Shown piece after piece: positions 1 to 11,050 of a stretch of DNA of 64,000 bases. The notes under the pieces are model-generated. The model saw nothing but the letters and a program-made list of their open reading frames with translations. It was not told the DNA's origin and ran no database searches. Position 1 is the stretch's first letter, and each line of letters opens with the position of its first letter. The stretch spans positions 2,723,567 to 2,787,566 of the forward strand of contig OY754980.1 in the NCBI GenBank assembly GCA_963576475.1. Reading direction: 5' to 3'. A program made the position numbers and the translations under genes. The DNA comes from Molanna angustata. Lineage: Eukaryota > Arthropoda > Insecta > Trichoptera > Molannidae.

Positions 1-482
1 ATGTTCAACATTTTGACTGGAAGCAAAGTTGAAGTCACCCAATATTAATATATTTTTACTCTGTAAACTATGATATTCACTTTCAATTTTGGTAAAAACA
101 TCAATGTACACTTGGCGGGTAGAGTTTGGTGGGATATAAATTACACATACATAGATAACAAATTGGTTTTTAAGAGTCAATTTTACCCAAACACAATCAA
201 CGTTTGATACTTCTAAATGTGATAGTCTCTGAGAATCCGTTACTAGATCGGTACGGCATGCTAGGAAGCATCCTCCTCCGCGGCGAGTGTCGCCATTATC
301 ACATCGATCAGCTCGAAAAATTGAGAAATTTTCATCGATTAATTCACCATCGAACACGGATCGATTTAACCACGATTCTGTCACTGCAATAATATGTGCA
401 TCATGCGATTAAACATTATTTTTGAAGTTTGTTAGTTTCGTATTTAAACCACGTACGTTTTGATACGTAATTTTAGGGCACG
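1..482 (-). pseudogene. Jockey-like LINE ORF2, endonuclease domain (partial, runs off left edge)
   Basis: On the minus strand this reads as the N-terminal apurinic-type endonuclease of a non-LTR retrotransposon. The order is a QNVRGLNTK-like start, IIAVTESWLN (catalytic Glu region), the R-GGG-C turn, a VIYIPPN stretch and NILILGDFNF (catalytic Asp/Asn region) next to the window edge. One in-frame TAA (complement 409-411) interrupts an otherwise open frame, so this copy is dead or nearly so. The reverse transcriptase must lie outside the window to the left. It sits just downstream of ORF1 (515-1396) in the usual LINE order. Family placement (jockey superfamily) comes from the motif pattern; the exact clade is not certain. 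Confidence 0.8.
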
Positions 483-514
483 ATGAACATATATGATTTC
501 GAAAATCTACAGGA

Positions 515-1396
515 TCAGCAGTCCTTTTTTGGTAGTGATACTCTGGTGTTTTTTCGAAAAAACCATTCATTGAACGAAATGTCTTTAGGCCATACGTTTG
601 TATTCATGAAAATCGGGAACTTAGATTCCGGCATACCAATTCGGAATGAGGCGTAATTTTTTAATTGCGTAGACTGTAGCTTAGTGATATCATATGCTAA
701 GGTCGAATCAACGTTTCGCAGAAACATATTTATATCTTCTGTTGTCGTATCCACGTGAAACTGCCAGGCGTGAATGTATTTCTGTCTCTCAACGGCTTTC
801 AGTCCATTGTTTTGTGCAGAGCCACGCAAGATCGGTCGACGATTTCTTTTGTTTTGAACCAAATGCCAGTCCCCGTTATTTTCGGGTTAAACACCCTGTG
901 TTTCCAAAGAAGCAATACATTGTTTCGAGGTCGACGAATGTGCAATCCCAGATGTTTCATTGCCAATGGTGTGGGTTGAGGGAGGTGGGGGAACGATAGA
1001 ATTGTTTTTTAAAACTATGTCTGTAAAAGATTTTTTTGTTGTGACTACAGGGATTGTTGGGGTCTCAGCGCAGGTACTAGCTGTAGTTTCAGTGGCGGCG
1101 GCATGGTCCTCTGATGCACAATTTGAATTAATGGCCCTTGACGACCGAGTTACCCTCCTAGCGGGCTCTACCGCTGGTGAAGGGATAGCATCACATGTTG
1201 GTATACTTGGAATGAGCGGAAACACTGTTTCACTTGTTAAACTGTTCACTGAATGATCTTTATATTTCGCAACTACTTTCTCTAAATCACAAATTTTTCT
1301 AGCTAAATAATTTATTGCAACCGTTTGTTGCTTCACAATTTCAACCAGAGTGTCAATCGACATTTTAGTGCAATATATTTTAGAAAATATGCACAA
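515..1396 (-). pseudogene. LINE ORF1 (gag-like RNA-binding protein), one in-frame stop
   Basis: ORF1 of the same LINE as the endonuclease at 1-482. The frame runs from ATG at 1396 (or the likelier ATG at 1363, reading MSIDTL) and is continuous to the stop at 515 except for a TAA at about 886-888, after ETQGV. The first ~40 residues are a short predicted coiled coil. A Ser/Thr/Pro-rich middle follows. The C-terminal ~90 residues (YDITKLQS, YASFRIGMP, VWP.DISFNEWFF) match the domain common in jockey-type ORF1 proteins (FP_C/PRE_C2HC-like, recognised by eye). The protein would coat the element's RNA. With one stop here and one in ORF2, the copy is old but little decayed. Confidence 0.75.
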
Positions 1397-1617
1397 ACAA
1401 AAATATAACTACTAAACGCACCGGAACACACGTCCGTTCACAACGTTCACATAAACAAATTCTTTATCATAACATATCAGTTTTCAAAAAAATATACAAA
1501 CAAAAAAATAACTATATAAAAATCATGTCACTAACGTAACATGTGCGAATTGTATGAGAATATTTAAATTAATAAATTGAGAAAAAAAACATTAAATCTA
1601 AACCTAAATTGGAGCAG
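1397..1617. other. AT-rich 5' flank of LINE, no gene seen
   Basis: About 220 bp upstream of LINE ORF1 (minus sense), probably its 5' UTR and flank. No promoter motif could be picked out with confidence. Confidence 0.4.
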
Positions 1618-1887
1618 AAAAGTTAAAAATGCCTTTATCATTCATAGGATTGGATTGTTCTATCTTTTCAATGACATTTTCTTGTGAATACCAAATTTGG
1701 TCAGGTGGTATTGGCCACTTCCTACCCCCAAGGCACGTGTGCTTAACATCGACTAAGAAGCTTTCATTTTCAGATATTTTCCGTCAATATTCATTTGGGG
1801 AGTTGTAAAAAATTTCCATGTTTAAAATATCCATATACCTTGTGTAAGCATCCATGACCTTATTGATTGGTGAATTTATTGCACCAT

Positions 1888-2235
1888 TTTTTTTTATAAT
1901 ATTTGCATTTAAATAATGGTGTATGTCTTGTACGTCTTATAAGTCAATAAGTGTGAGTATATCGGCGGAGTCTATATGGTTATTTAAAACATTGTAAAGA
2001 AATGATAAATCAGTCATTGTTCGCCGGTTCGCTAAACTTTGAATATTATTAACCGTTGTATTGTATTTATAGTTGAGTCGTTTCAAAAATTTGCGTTGGA
2101 TATTTTCAATATTTTTTATATGGATTTTATACAGCGGGTTCCAAATGAATGATGCAAACTCCAATATACTTCTGACTAGTGAGAATATTATATTTTTAGG
2201 TTTGCGGATTTTCAATTTACTCACTGATAAAATAT
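1888..2235 (-). mobile_element. 5'-truncated LINE tail inserted in the transposase-like pseudogene
   Basis: Reads as the C-terminal end of a LINE reverse transcriptase (LVRSILEFASFIWNPLYK, IQRKFLKRLNYKY, LSFLYNVLNNHID), with stop near 1937 and an A-run at about 1888. Transposase-like sequence resumes on both sides, so this is a nested insertion. The two read in one frame by chance, giving a 254-codon chimeric ORF at 1937-2701. The target duplication was not resolved. Confidence 0.7.
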
Positions 2236-3339
2236 TACCGTCTTTTGGGGCAGCGTAATGAATGGCGTGTGTATTTGGAATGATGTTGGGATAATGCATA
2301 TCCCAAAAAGCTTGCATGCTTTCTCTTTCGACAGATATTACTGATGCAGGCACATAAATTATGTTAATATTTGGACATGCTTCAATGGCGACATCTGCAA
2401 ATTCTTTCGCAGTATTAACCAACACTTTTTCTTGAAGGATCCGACGCCAAACAGCTCTTTTCACAGTCCCACCAACTCCATCCACAGGTCCCTTTCCGTG
2501 CATTGTTCCAAAAAAACTCCAGTCAACTGAAGTTAGGCCAAGGTAAATCTTTTCTGGCACAAGCAATGTGCTGAGCATGAATCTTATTTTTAAATTGGCT
2601 CCCGGCACCATCCGAGAAAATGTACAAATTTGAAAGTGATCTTTCATTAGTATACTTGGATATGATTGCCTTGTTGAAAGAAATAACAGCAAACTTGTCA
2701 TGGTTTAAGTCATCACTCACAATAGAATAGGAGGTGACTTTCTTTATTGGCTGTATATAATGTCATTCCTTCTGAAACCCAATGAGTGGACATAATTTCA
2801 TTTTGGTTGTTTAATGGCAAAATTTTCAGCAAAGTCGACATGTAGAATAGCTTCTTCATCCTTCAAGATAGCCTTTAATTTTTTCATTTGTCACAGCTGA
2901 ATTTTCACTGTGAATGAATGTTTTATCATGACTTTCAATTGCCTCATGAGCTCCTCTTTCATGTCATGATAATTTGTTGAAATCCGTTCCTTTTTATTTG
3001 TGTTTTGCCATTGAAGGTACTCTCCGGGTTTGTTGTCATCTTTAATAGCAGCAATTAATAGATATTCAACATAGTCCTCAGTGCTTATACAATTCTTACA
3101 GTCTCCAAGGCAGCATTCTGGGCCCCATTTACAAACAGCACACTCAATAATTTCATTGTATGTTGGCAAATTAGGATAAAATTTCTTCAATCTTTGGATC
3201 AATAATTTGAAGTTTTCGTGATATTTGCAACAGCAAACAGTGTGATTTTTTTCAGATACAGGCATCACAAATTGGGAACGTAGTGATGCAAATTTGGATT
3301 TCACGATCTTATAATTAGGGTACTCCTTTTTAACCTCTA

Positions 3340-3700
3340 TGATAGTGAGTTTTGGTACGGAGTGAGTTATTTTAAATATAAAAATTTAAAATAAAAGTAT
3401 TACGTTTGACGACTCCCGACACAATAATCGGGTAAAAAAAAAATTAAAATTACCATTTTTCAAAGTTTTTATTGAAAAATTGTATGATTATTTCAGGTGT
3501 CTTCAACTATTGGTTCCATTTCTGACGTTTACTTACGAATAAAGTCTGTATGACCATAGCCGTACCAGTATGGCCATACTTCGATTCGCAATGACATTTC
3601 CCGCCGTACGGGTACGGCCATACTAATTTAGAGGTTAAATACTGTATACGCCTCCATTACAGCCATTACGAGAATTCTTTTTTCAGTGTTTTTTTTCCTG
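3340..3700. other. Non-coding gap with repeated GTATGGCCATAC-like motifs
   Basis: This stretch interrupts the transposase-like pseudogene and has no recognisable coding sequence. At 3548-3625 the motif GTACGGCCATAC/GTATGGCCATAC recurs several times in both orientations. It could be a small palindromic element or a former intron. Confidence 0.35.
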
Positions 3701-4244
3701 TCACAGTTTTAACGATGACAAAGTCCTTTTTGTCCGGCAATATGCGAGATACAATGTCACTCGAACAAAAGTCTACTACTTTATCTTGCTCTGCCGTTGA
3801 TGACACATTAATTTTGGATTTTGTGGATATAATGTTCATTTCTCGAGATATTTTGGTGATAACTGCAATTTGTTTACGAGGGCTAATAGGCGAATTTTTT
3901 TATACTCGATTTACGGCTCTGCCCAGAGCTTGCGGTGATGGATAATGCTTCGACGGTGAATCTATGGTAGGCTCAGGGGTATCTTGAGTTTTTTTTTGAG
4001 TCTGTACTTGCGCATTCGTTCTTTAGCTTTTTCTGCTTTCTTCATCTTTTGCGTATTCGACCATTTTGATCTAGACATTTTTTTTTGCTGTTCTTTATTT
4101 TTACCTTCGCACTCCTTTTTTGGTCATCATTCATTCTTTCCCTGTACGCTTTGTTTCTAACAGCGCCCGATTTCCCCATTCTTAAACCTACAAATAAAGA
4201 AACCTATCATCAAACCAAATCTTTGTCACCTAAGTATATTTTCT

Positions 4245-4359
4245 GGCAAATAACTTGAAAATTTTCTATGTGGAGAGGGGCAGTTTGCGCATATAGCAAC
4301 AAAGCAAAAATCAAATTTGCACTCTGCGTACCCCACGTAACATACTCAAGTTATTTGCC
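4245..4359. mobile_element. ~115-bp MITE with GGCAAATAACTTGA terminal inverted repeats
   Basis: The left end GGCAAATAACTTGAAA and the right end TCAAGTTATTTGCC are inverted copies. The interior (TTTGC.C.TA..CAACAAAGCAAAAA) matches the element at 62205-62304, so this is a dispersed family of about 100 bp. Class unknown; no clear target duplication. Confidence 0.55.
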
Positions 4360-4526
4360 GCTAACTATAAATCCGATCTTTGTCACTGATGTAACTTATG
4401 TATGTATATGGTTACGTCAGTGATACACTGAAATTGTTCGTCAGTGACAGCATTTTGAAAATATTTTTATACAAAGCTAGAAAAGTTTACAATCATAGTT
4501 GTTTAGTTACCTTCTGTACTTACAGG

Positions 4527-5228
4527 AATATAAATATGGAGGCAATAGCAACCATCAAAATGAAATAATAAAAACATAACCTAAATATAAATATGGAGGC
4601 AATAGCAACCATCAAAATGAAATAATAAAAACATAACCTAAATATAAATATGGAGGCAATAGCAACCATCAAAATGAAATAATAAAAACATAACCTAAAT
4701 ATAAATATGGAGGCAATAGCAACCATCAAAATGAAATAATAAAAACATAACCTAAATATAAATATGGAGGCAATAGCAACCATCAAAATGAAATAATAAA
4801 AACATAACCTAAATATAAATATGGAGGCAATAGCAACCATCAAAATGAAATAATAAAAACATAACCTAAATATAAATATGGAGGCAATAGCAACCATCAA
4901 AATGAAATAATAAAAACATAACCTAAATATAAATATGGAGGCAATAGCAACCATCAAAATGAAATAATAAAAACATAACCTAAATATAAATATGGAGGCA
5001 ATAGCAACCATCAAAATGAAATAATAAAAACATAACCTAAATATAAATATGGAGGCAATAGCAACCATCAAAATGAAATAATAAAAACATAACCTAAATA
5101 TAAATATGGAGGCAATAGCAACCATCAAAATGAAATAATAAAAACATAACCTAAATATAAATATGGAGGCAATAGCAACCATCAAAATGAAATAATAAAA
5201 ACATAACCTAAATATAAATATGGCGGCA
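4527..5228. repeat. 57-bp tandem array, 12 copies plus a partial
   Basis: The unit starts AATATAAATATGGAGGCAAT. Copies look identical until the last, partial one, which diverges (GGCGGCAATTTCG). Because 57 is a multiple of 3, the minus strand has a 221-codon hydrophobic ORF through the array. That is a by-product of the period, not a gene. Confidence 0.97.
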
Positions 5229-6250
5229 ATTTCGAACGCCCCTTTATATTAGATATTTTTAATTTATTTTTGTTATTGTGAATAGGTTTATAATTCAAAA
5301 AATATACATTTTATACATATTTTATTTTCTGAAGAAGTACATACATTACAGGTCAAAATTACTAGCAATTCAATTTAAAATATAGTAAGGTAATTTAGTA
5401 AGTATTAAAAATAATATATTATGTATAGCAAGGCACAGTGTAATTTAAAATTACATATAGTAAAGTAAATAAATACATAAAAAAATTATTTCAACACCAA
5501 TCAACTCAATTCAAGACAGATTTTGAAGAAATTTTGCTGGCTTTATTGAAAAAGCCAGCCGATGACAAGTTGTTAGCCGATGACAGGTCGTAAGGTCGTA
5601 AGAATTGTCCTCAAAATGTTGACTACATAGCATTTTGTGACTTGTATATAAGTAAGCCTTTTATCGACTGCAATGTAGACCAATCCTTATTAGGAAAACA
5701 GTACTCACCCCAAATCGAGCTCTGAAATTAAATATTGATTTTTATTAGTAAAATGTATGATGAAAATAAATTATTGATAGGTTAGGTGTTATGTTAGCTT
5801 ACCTTAATACAGAATTTGGAAACAGGTGAAATGTTAAGGATGGATTTTGTGCAGCAGAAACTCCACACTTAGCACATTTCGTATATTTTATTTGGCACCC
5901 ATTTTTATAAATCAACAATAGTTAATCGTATATATAATGAGTATACATTATGCAAATGCATGCAAAAATGTGCTTATGTTAAACCGGAAATATAAAATAA
6001 CAAACTTCACTTTTGTCCACTTGTCAATGTAAGATTGCCAGGTAAAAAAACAGCAACGTTATAAATATTATGAATATTTCTTCGATTATAGCGATAAAAT
6101 CATTATTATAACTTTTAATCGATATGTTAAATAAGTATTAAACTCAAATATTTTTTTGTTGTTGCCAAATCATAATCAAATGTGAATACAAAAATTATTT
6201 ATATTTCCTTCTTCTTTTAGCTCTGTACACACAGAGGTAAACGAATAAAC
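5229..6250. other. AT-rich spacer, nothing recognised
   Basis: About 1 kb between the 57-bp array and the DIRS fragment. No coding homology, tRNA-like box or terminal inverted repeat stood out. A short direct repeat (GCCGATGACA) occurs at 5557-5587. Confidence 0.4.
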
Positions 6251-6778
6251 CTAAAGTGGAAAGAGAGGCGATATATATTTCTGACTCTGACTGATCAAAA
6301 CGTGCCAAAACCGTGTTGGCAAGTACTTAGAAGAAAGTCGACTCCCCTTGATAACGTCATCAAACGTCAAATCCCATACAAAAAAAATAATGTTCAGCGT
6401 CAACGTTTTCGTTTTTTGCATCTTGGCTAGCCCTAATGAACTCAATATTCTCACTGATACATCACCATTTCCATCTATCCCAAGCAGGACGATAAGTGCA
6501 TAAGGTAGATTTCTGCCAACCAGCACTAAGTAGAACTTTTTCTTGCTGAGTCCATTCATTCAGTAGTTCCCCCCACCCCAGCCCAATCTTCCACACTTGC
6601 AGTTTGAGTCTTTGTTGAGGGTGACGGCCTGTCGATATGTCTATCAAGTTGTGGGATAGCGATGGTATTGTGTATGGGTAATCTAGAGCTCTTTTTCTTA
6701 GATCTGGTAACTAAAACACCTTGGGCCAATTCGGGGTTACAATTAAGTACACTCCTGTTGCTTTATTGATTAAAATTA
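6250..6778 (-). mobile_element. DIRS-type retrotransposon, 3' part: start of the tyrosine recombinase
   Basis: Minus-strand sequence continues the DIRS element of 13795-17637. It resumes at NKATGVYLIVTPNWPKVF, then DLRKRALDYPYTIPSL and LIDISTGRHPQQRLKLQVWKI. It goes on to the recombinase core-binding region (LLNEWTQQEKVLLSAGWQKS, TLCTYRPAWDRWKW). Stops replace Trp at two places (KVF*, KW*). The catalytic R-H-R-Y part of the recombinase is absent, so the element is truncated at about 6250. A tyrosine recombinase together with RT and RNase H defines the DIRS group, which integrates through a circular intermediate rather than with an integrase. Confidence 0.75.
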
Positions 6779-6817
6779 AACAAATTAATATTAATAAACA
6801 AACCAAAAAAACTCATG

Positions 6818-8306
6818 CTAATTGAATTCTCTTTCATTTAGCATTTCGTCAGTTGTATAAAATGATTTATCGACAAGATACTTCTTCGTTTCTCTCTCAA
6901 AACTACCTTCTTTTAAATACCGTATGTGAGGTGGCAGTTTATTATACAGCTTAATACTCTGCCCCACAAAGCTGTTTGCGACTTTTGCCAGTCTCCACTT
7001 TGCAGGTCTGATGTTGTTTGCACCTTGCGTATTAGACCGATGATATTCTGAGTTAAGAGGAGTGTTTTTCATATTGCGTCGAGCATAGGTAAGGCATTCC
7101 TGATTATAGACGCCAGCCAATGTGAGTATGCCCAATTTTTTAAAATATTCACAGCAGGAATCTCTTGGGCGTAAATTAAGAATAATCCTAACCGCTCTCT
7201 TTTGCAGTACAAAAACTCTGTTAGAGTCAGTCGCCCTCCCCCAGAACATCACACCGTATGACATAATACTATGAACATACGCCAAGTACACACATCTCGC
7301 TGTATCCTGGCCGCAGACATCCTTAACTTTTTTGATGGCATAGATCGCTGAATTTAGTCTGTTACACAGTTGATCGATGTGTGGTGACCATTGTAGATTC
7401 CTATCAACAACCAGACCAAGGAATTGTCGGATTACATAAGACATCAGTCACCGATGCTTCATGTTCACGTCGTAGAGAGAAACGAAGAGCATTCGTTTTC
7501 GTCATATTTAAAACAAGGTTATTGGCACCGAACCACCCACCCCTTGACCCACCCACTTCATTCAACTCGTGTGATTTCTTCTTTGGTTTGATTGATGCCG
7601 TTTTTTTCCTTTATTAATAATGATGTATCGTCTGCAAACATTATAATTTTATTATTCTTACGCATCATTTTTGGCAGATAATTAATGTATATAATGAATA
7701 ATAAAGGTCCTAATATAGATATCTGTGGCACTCCACAATTAATGTCACCAGTACTTGATTTAACATTATTTATTTCGGTTATCTGCTTCCTATTTTTCAA
7801 ATAAGAAGCAAAGAAACATTTCTCCTTTCCGCGAATGCCATAATGATCCATTTTTTCGATAAGTATATATTATCATGCTGGACACAATCAAATGCTTTCA
7901 AGAGATCACAAAACACACCATAGGTATCACAACCGCCCTCTAGGGCCTCCAAGATGTACTGTAACATAGGTATCACAACCACCCTCTAGGGCCTCCAAGA
8001 TGTACTGTAACATAGGTATCACAACCACCCTCTAAGGCCTCCAAGATGTACTGTAACAGCGATGATATTCCATCACTAGTACTTTTACCTTTTTGGAAGC
8101 CAAATTGTTGTGAATGGAGTATATTATGTTTTGTTAAATAGTGGGTAAGCTGTTCGGTGACAATTTTTTCCAACATTTTATTGAAGACAGGTAGAATTGA
8201 TATAGGCCTATAGTTATTAGTATCAGTTTTGACACCTTTTTTGAATATCAGAATGACTCTCGCAATTTTCAACAGATCGGAAAAGCAACCCTCTTCCAGA
8301 CATCTG
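6818..8306 (-). pseudogene. LINE-A ORF2: reverse transcriptase and C-terminal domain
   Basis: Minus strand. The RT fingers and palm are at 8306-7560: IFKKGVKTDTNNYRPISILP, QFGFQKGKSTSDG, DLLKAFDCVQHD, CGVPQ.SILGPLLF and FADDTSLLI (the catalytic YADD-like box). The thumb and C-terminal domain are at 7444-6818: LGLVVDRNLQWSPHIDQLC, YGVMFWGRATDS and LYNKLPPHIR, ending FYTTDEMLNEREFN. The frame breaks at the 46-bp triplication (7921-8058) and again near 7450-7560. Upstream the RT continues through a Harbinger-like element into 9020-9119. It belongs with the EN and ORF1 at 9552-12783. The motif order fits a CR1/jockey-type LINE. Confidence 0.82.
7921..8058. repeat. 46-bp direct triplication inside the LINE-A RT
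   Basis: Three copies of a 46-bp unit beginning TAGGTATCACAACC start at 7921, 7967 and 8013. They encode the YILEALEGGCDTY segment of the RT. 46 is not a multiple of 3, so the duplication breaks the frame. Confidence 0.95.
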
Positions 8307-8309
8307 TTA

Positions 8310-9016
8310 CGCGACGTCCTACGTAGGCGATTCAAAGCGAATGCCAAGCGGCGCGGCGCGGTGAGAAAATAACAAACAGTCGGTAACTATGGAAGTGTCC
8401 TACGTTACCGACCGCGAGTATTTTTCAATGCGGCCCGGCGCGATGCGAAGCGAACGTGATCAGTTGGTTTGATATTTTCGCGCAAATTGAAAGCGGTGCC
8501 ATTGTTTTTTGACATGTCAGAAATATAAATTTTAATTTATGTCCATGAATGTCACATATTATGGGGCAAAAGAATTATTATTATCGAACCGCGAATTTTA
8601 GGATTTGGCAAAAATAAATGGGACTACAAGTAAACACATTTATTTATTATTGCTATTTTACAATAGAATGTTGTTCAAAACACAAAAAGTTTTCTATCGC
8701 TTGCACGAATGTCAAATTTTGATATGTTTCCCGGAAAGATGTAAATTCAGTCTCATTTATTAATTCAAGATCACGTAATTCTTCATACAAATTGTGATAT
8801 CCCCCATAAATAAGTACACAATATTAGTTTCACTTCTCTGCCGTACATACTTCTTGAGTATTTTATATACATACATCCATGACAGTAGCTGGCGGCAGAG
8901 GGAACGATTCGTGCACACGTAGGACAGAGTCGCCGCATCGCATTGAATTCGCTTGTATCCGCACCGCATCGCTTCGCAATCGCGTTCGCTTTGAATCGCC
9001 TACGTAGGACGTAGCG
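8310..9016. mobile_element. PIF/Harbinger-like non-autonomous element, TSD TTA
   Basis: A 707-bp element whose ends are inverted copies over about 32 bp: CGCGACGTCCTACGTAGGCG at the left, and CGCTACGTCCTACGTAGGCG as the complement of the right end. It is flanked by TTA at 8307-8309 and 9017-9019, the 3-bp duplication typical of PIF/Harbinger. Removing the element plus one TTA restores the LINE-A frame (HLAVIYN joined to RCLEEGCFSD). No full transposase is present. A short open stretch near 8650-8800 (minus) of unknown meaning lies inside. Confidence 0.85.
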
Positions 9017-9019
9017 TTA

Positions 9020-9119
9020 TAGATAACAGCTAAATGCGGTGCTATATCTGTTTTAATTTCTTTTATGAATTTTATGGACAAATACCAAAGGTCTTGAGAT
9101 GACTTGGGTTTCATTTTCA
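9020..9119 (-). pseudogene. LINE-A ORF2: RT N-terminal segment
   Basis: Minus strand MKMKPKSSQDLWYLSIKFIK, then IKTDIAPHLAVIYN. This is the region just before RT motif 1 in LINEs. It lies between the Harbinger-like element (left) and an inserted LINE tail (right) and joins in frame to the RT once the former is removed. Confidence 0.8.
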
Positions 9120-9129
9120 TGGAATTTTT

Positions 9130-9541
9130 ATTATATCGTTTATTTATTTATTTGAACATAACAGAAAGAAAGCAATAATAACATCATTATAAAAAAAACA
9201 AAAAACATTTCATATTAACGTTGGCCTCTCCCACTAGGAATGTCCTGTGTCGGGAGAAGCAAACTTACATATTTAAATTATACAAACATAAAATCACAAA
9301 ACAAAAACACTCAAAAACATACATATATAACACAAATCATCACACACAGGCTGGTGGCAAACAACCCATTAACCCAACACAGCAGCAACAGACCTATTGC
9401 TATGTAGGGTGACCACATAAAAAGTACAGGCAGTGTTGCTTAAATTTTGCAGGGTTTTTTACTGATTTCGTCTTCTCTGGCATTCCACTGTACAATATAG
9501 GTGCCAAATAATTAATTGTCTTCCTAGCAAAAATGGTTACT
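9130..9541 (-). mobile_element. 3' tail of a second LINE inserted in LINE-A
   Basis: The minus strand encodes a LINE C-terminus (NYLAPILYSGMPEKTKSV, then KFKQHCLYFLCG, stop at 9400-9402). A 3' UTR follows, ending in AAATAAATAAATAA. The flanks TGGAATTTTT (9120-9129) and TGTAATTTTT (9542-9551) form a 10-bp target duplication with one mismatch. Removing the insert restores the LINE-A frame (FKFQKIP joined to MKMKPK). Confidence 0.78.
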
Positions 9542-9641
9542 TGTAATTTTTTGAAATTTAAATGAGTGCCTTATTAATGTCATTTTTGCTAGGTATTCCT
9601 CTGCTCGATGGATGTTATCGTCGGTATTATTTAGTGTTAGG

Positions 9642-10318
9642 ATGCTAGACACATTCACAAAGTAATTATTAAATGTATTGACTGTGTTACCTACTGACAT
9701 GAAATCATTATGCTAGACACATTCACAAAGTAATTATTAAATGTATTGACTGTGTTACCTACTGACATGAAATCATTATGCTAGACACATTCACAAAGTA
9801 ATTATTAAATGTATTGACTGTGTTACCTACTGACATGAAATCATTATGCTAGACACATTCACAAAGTAATTATTAAATGTATTGACTGTGTTACCTACTG
9901 ACATGAAATCATTATGCTAGACACATTCACAAAGTAATTATTAAATGTATTGACTGTGTTACCTACTGACATGAAATCATTATGCTAGACACATTCACAA
10001 AGTAATTATTAAATGTATTGACTGTGTTACCTACTGACATGAAATCATTATGCTAGACACATTCACAAAGTAATTATTAAATGTATTGACTGTGTTACCT
10101 ACTGACATGAAATCATTATGCTAGACACATTCACAAAGTAATTATTAAATGTATTGACTGTGTTACCTACTGACATGAAATCATTATGCTAGACACATTC
10201 ACAAAGTAATTATTAAATGTATTGACTGTGTTACCTACTGACATGAAATCATTATGCTAGACACATTCACAAAGTAATTATTAAATGTATTGACTGTGTT
10301 ACCTACTGACATGATATT
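9642..10318. repeat. 68-bp tandem array, about 10 copies, derived from LINE-A coding sequence
   Basis: Ten units start at 9642 and then every 68 bp to 10254. The copies look identical. The unit is the LINE-A linker segment SVGNTVNTFNNYFVNVSSI read on the minus strand. LINE-A sequence continues on both sides (10319-10614 and 9552-9641), so the array is an internal expansion of the element and not a satellite that landed there. Confidence 0.95.
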
Positions 10319-10925
10319 CAATTGAGTGTTTGTAACAGATTTTCCTGTTTCTGATTTTTTAATATTCCATGTTGCTTTAATTGGATTGTTTGACTTTTCT
10401 ATTTTTTTACTAAAATATAAGCGTTTTGCTTCTTTACAGACATTCTTAAAAATATTACTATATTTTGATACATATTGTTTTAGTGAAATATCATTGCAAT
10501 TATTTCTACTGTTATATAAATCAAACAAGGTGGCCCAGTCGTTAAATGCTTTATCAATTCTACCTTTCACAGGTTTAACAGGGATATGTGTTGGTTAAGT
10601 CTCAGTATAAAACGATTAAAAAAATCATGAAATGCTTTGTTCGAATTGTCAAATTTGTTATAATCATTATAAAACATATATTCTAAATCAGATTTAAAGG
10701 CATCTATAAACGCAGCCTTGTTCTCATTATTAAGAAATCTCTGTTTCCTTAAACATGTATTTGATTTGACATTATTGGTATCTTTTTTAACAATCATCTC
10801 TACTAATTGACCATTATGATCTGATTTCACAAACATTTTTGAATAGGTATTTTGTATGGGAAGGTCTGTGAAAATATTATTATACATGTGGCAGAATTAG
10901 ATGTAATTCGTGTAGCAAAAAAGAT
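10235..10925 (-). pseudogene. LINE-A ORF2: end of endonuclease and EN-RT linker
   Basis: Minus strand pieces in order: ATRITSNSATCI, FTDLP, VKSDHNGQLVEM (the SDH catalytic His motif of AP-type endonucleases), then a Lys/Asn-rich linker (KGRIDKAFNDWATLFDLYNS, AKRLYFSKKIE, ATWNIKKSETGKS, NTFNNYFVNVSS). The frame shifts near 10600. It is interrupted from the first half of the endonuclease by a truncated LINE copy at 10929-11046. Confidence 0.78.
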
Positions 10926-10928
10926 GCT

Positions 10929-11046
10929 TTTTTTTTTTTTAACATGTCTACGTAGGGGACGCCAGCTATTAGGATTTGGGTCCATTTTACTCTTCCGAAG
11001 AAGCACACTACGTAGCGTTGGGAGGGGTTTGCAATCTAGAAAAGAG
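10929..11046 (-). mobile_element. Short 3' copy of the 57-kb LINE family, inserted in the LINE-A endonuclease
   Basis: An ~105-bp 3' end plus a poly-A run (poly-T at 10929-10940). It differs from the 3' end of the LINE at 58549-58656 at about one position. The 4-bp duplication TGCT flanks it (10925-10928 and 11047-11050). Removing it joins FSLTRS and ATRITSNSATC in one frame. Near-identity to the other copy implies recent movement. Confidence 0.85.
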
Positions 11047-11050
11047 TGCT

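Larger units (their letters stand above)
1618..4179 (-). pseudogene. Decayed transposase-like gene of an unclassified insect family
   Basis: Pieces of one protein lie in order on the minus strand, in shifting frames. There is a basic N-terminus from ATG at 4179 (MGKSGAVRNKAYRERM, then a Lys/Arg helix) and a SPRKQIAVITK stretch. Next is a Cys/His-rich segment at 2891-3304 (KNHTVCCCKYHENF, ECCLGDCKNC), then LHVDFAENF, QNEIMSTHW, VSDDLNHDKFAV and IFSDGAGSQFKNK. WSFFGTMHGKGPVDGVGGTVKRA and a C-terminus ending at 1618 (VDVKHTCLGGRKWPIPPDQIWY) complete it. I recall this architecture from uncharacterised proteins in several insect and cnidarian genomes. The conserved Asp in VDFAEN and FSDG suggest a DDE-like nuclease, but I cannot name the superfamily. 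There are at least four frameshifts, internal stops, a ~300-bp non-homologous gap (about 3340-3690) and an inserted LINE tail (1888-2235). Confidence 0.6.

Noticed and set aside
4520..5185. 221-codon hydrophobic repetitive ORF (minus)
   Set aside because: It is a by-product of a 57-bp tandem unit whose period is a multiple of three; no start context, homology or domain.
5650..5860. Small exons on the minus strand (splice-like AG and GTGAGT near 5705-5735)
   Set aside because: Splice-like signals are expected by chance here; no coding homology.
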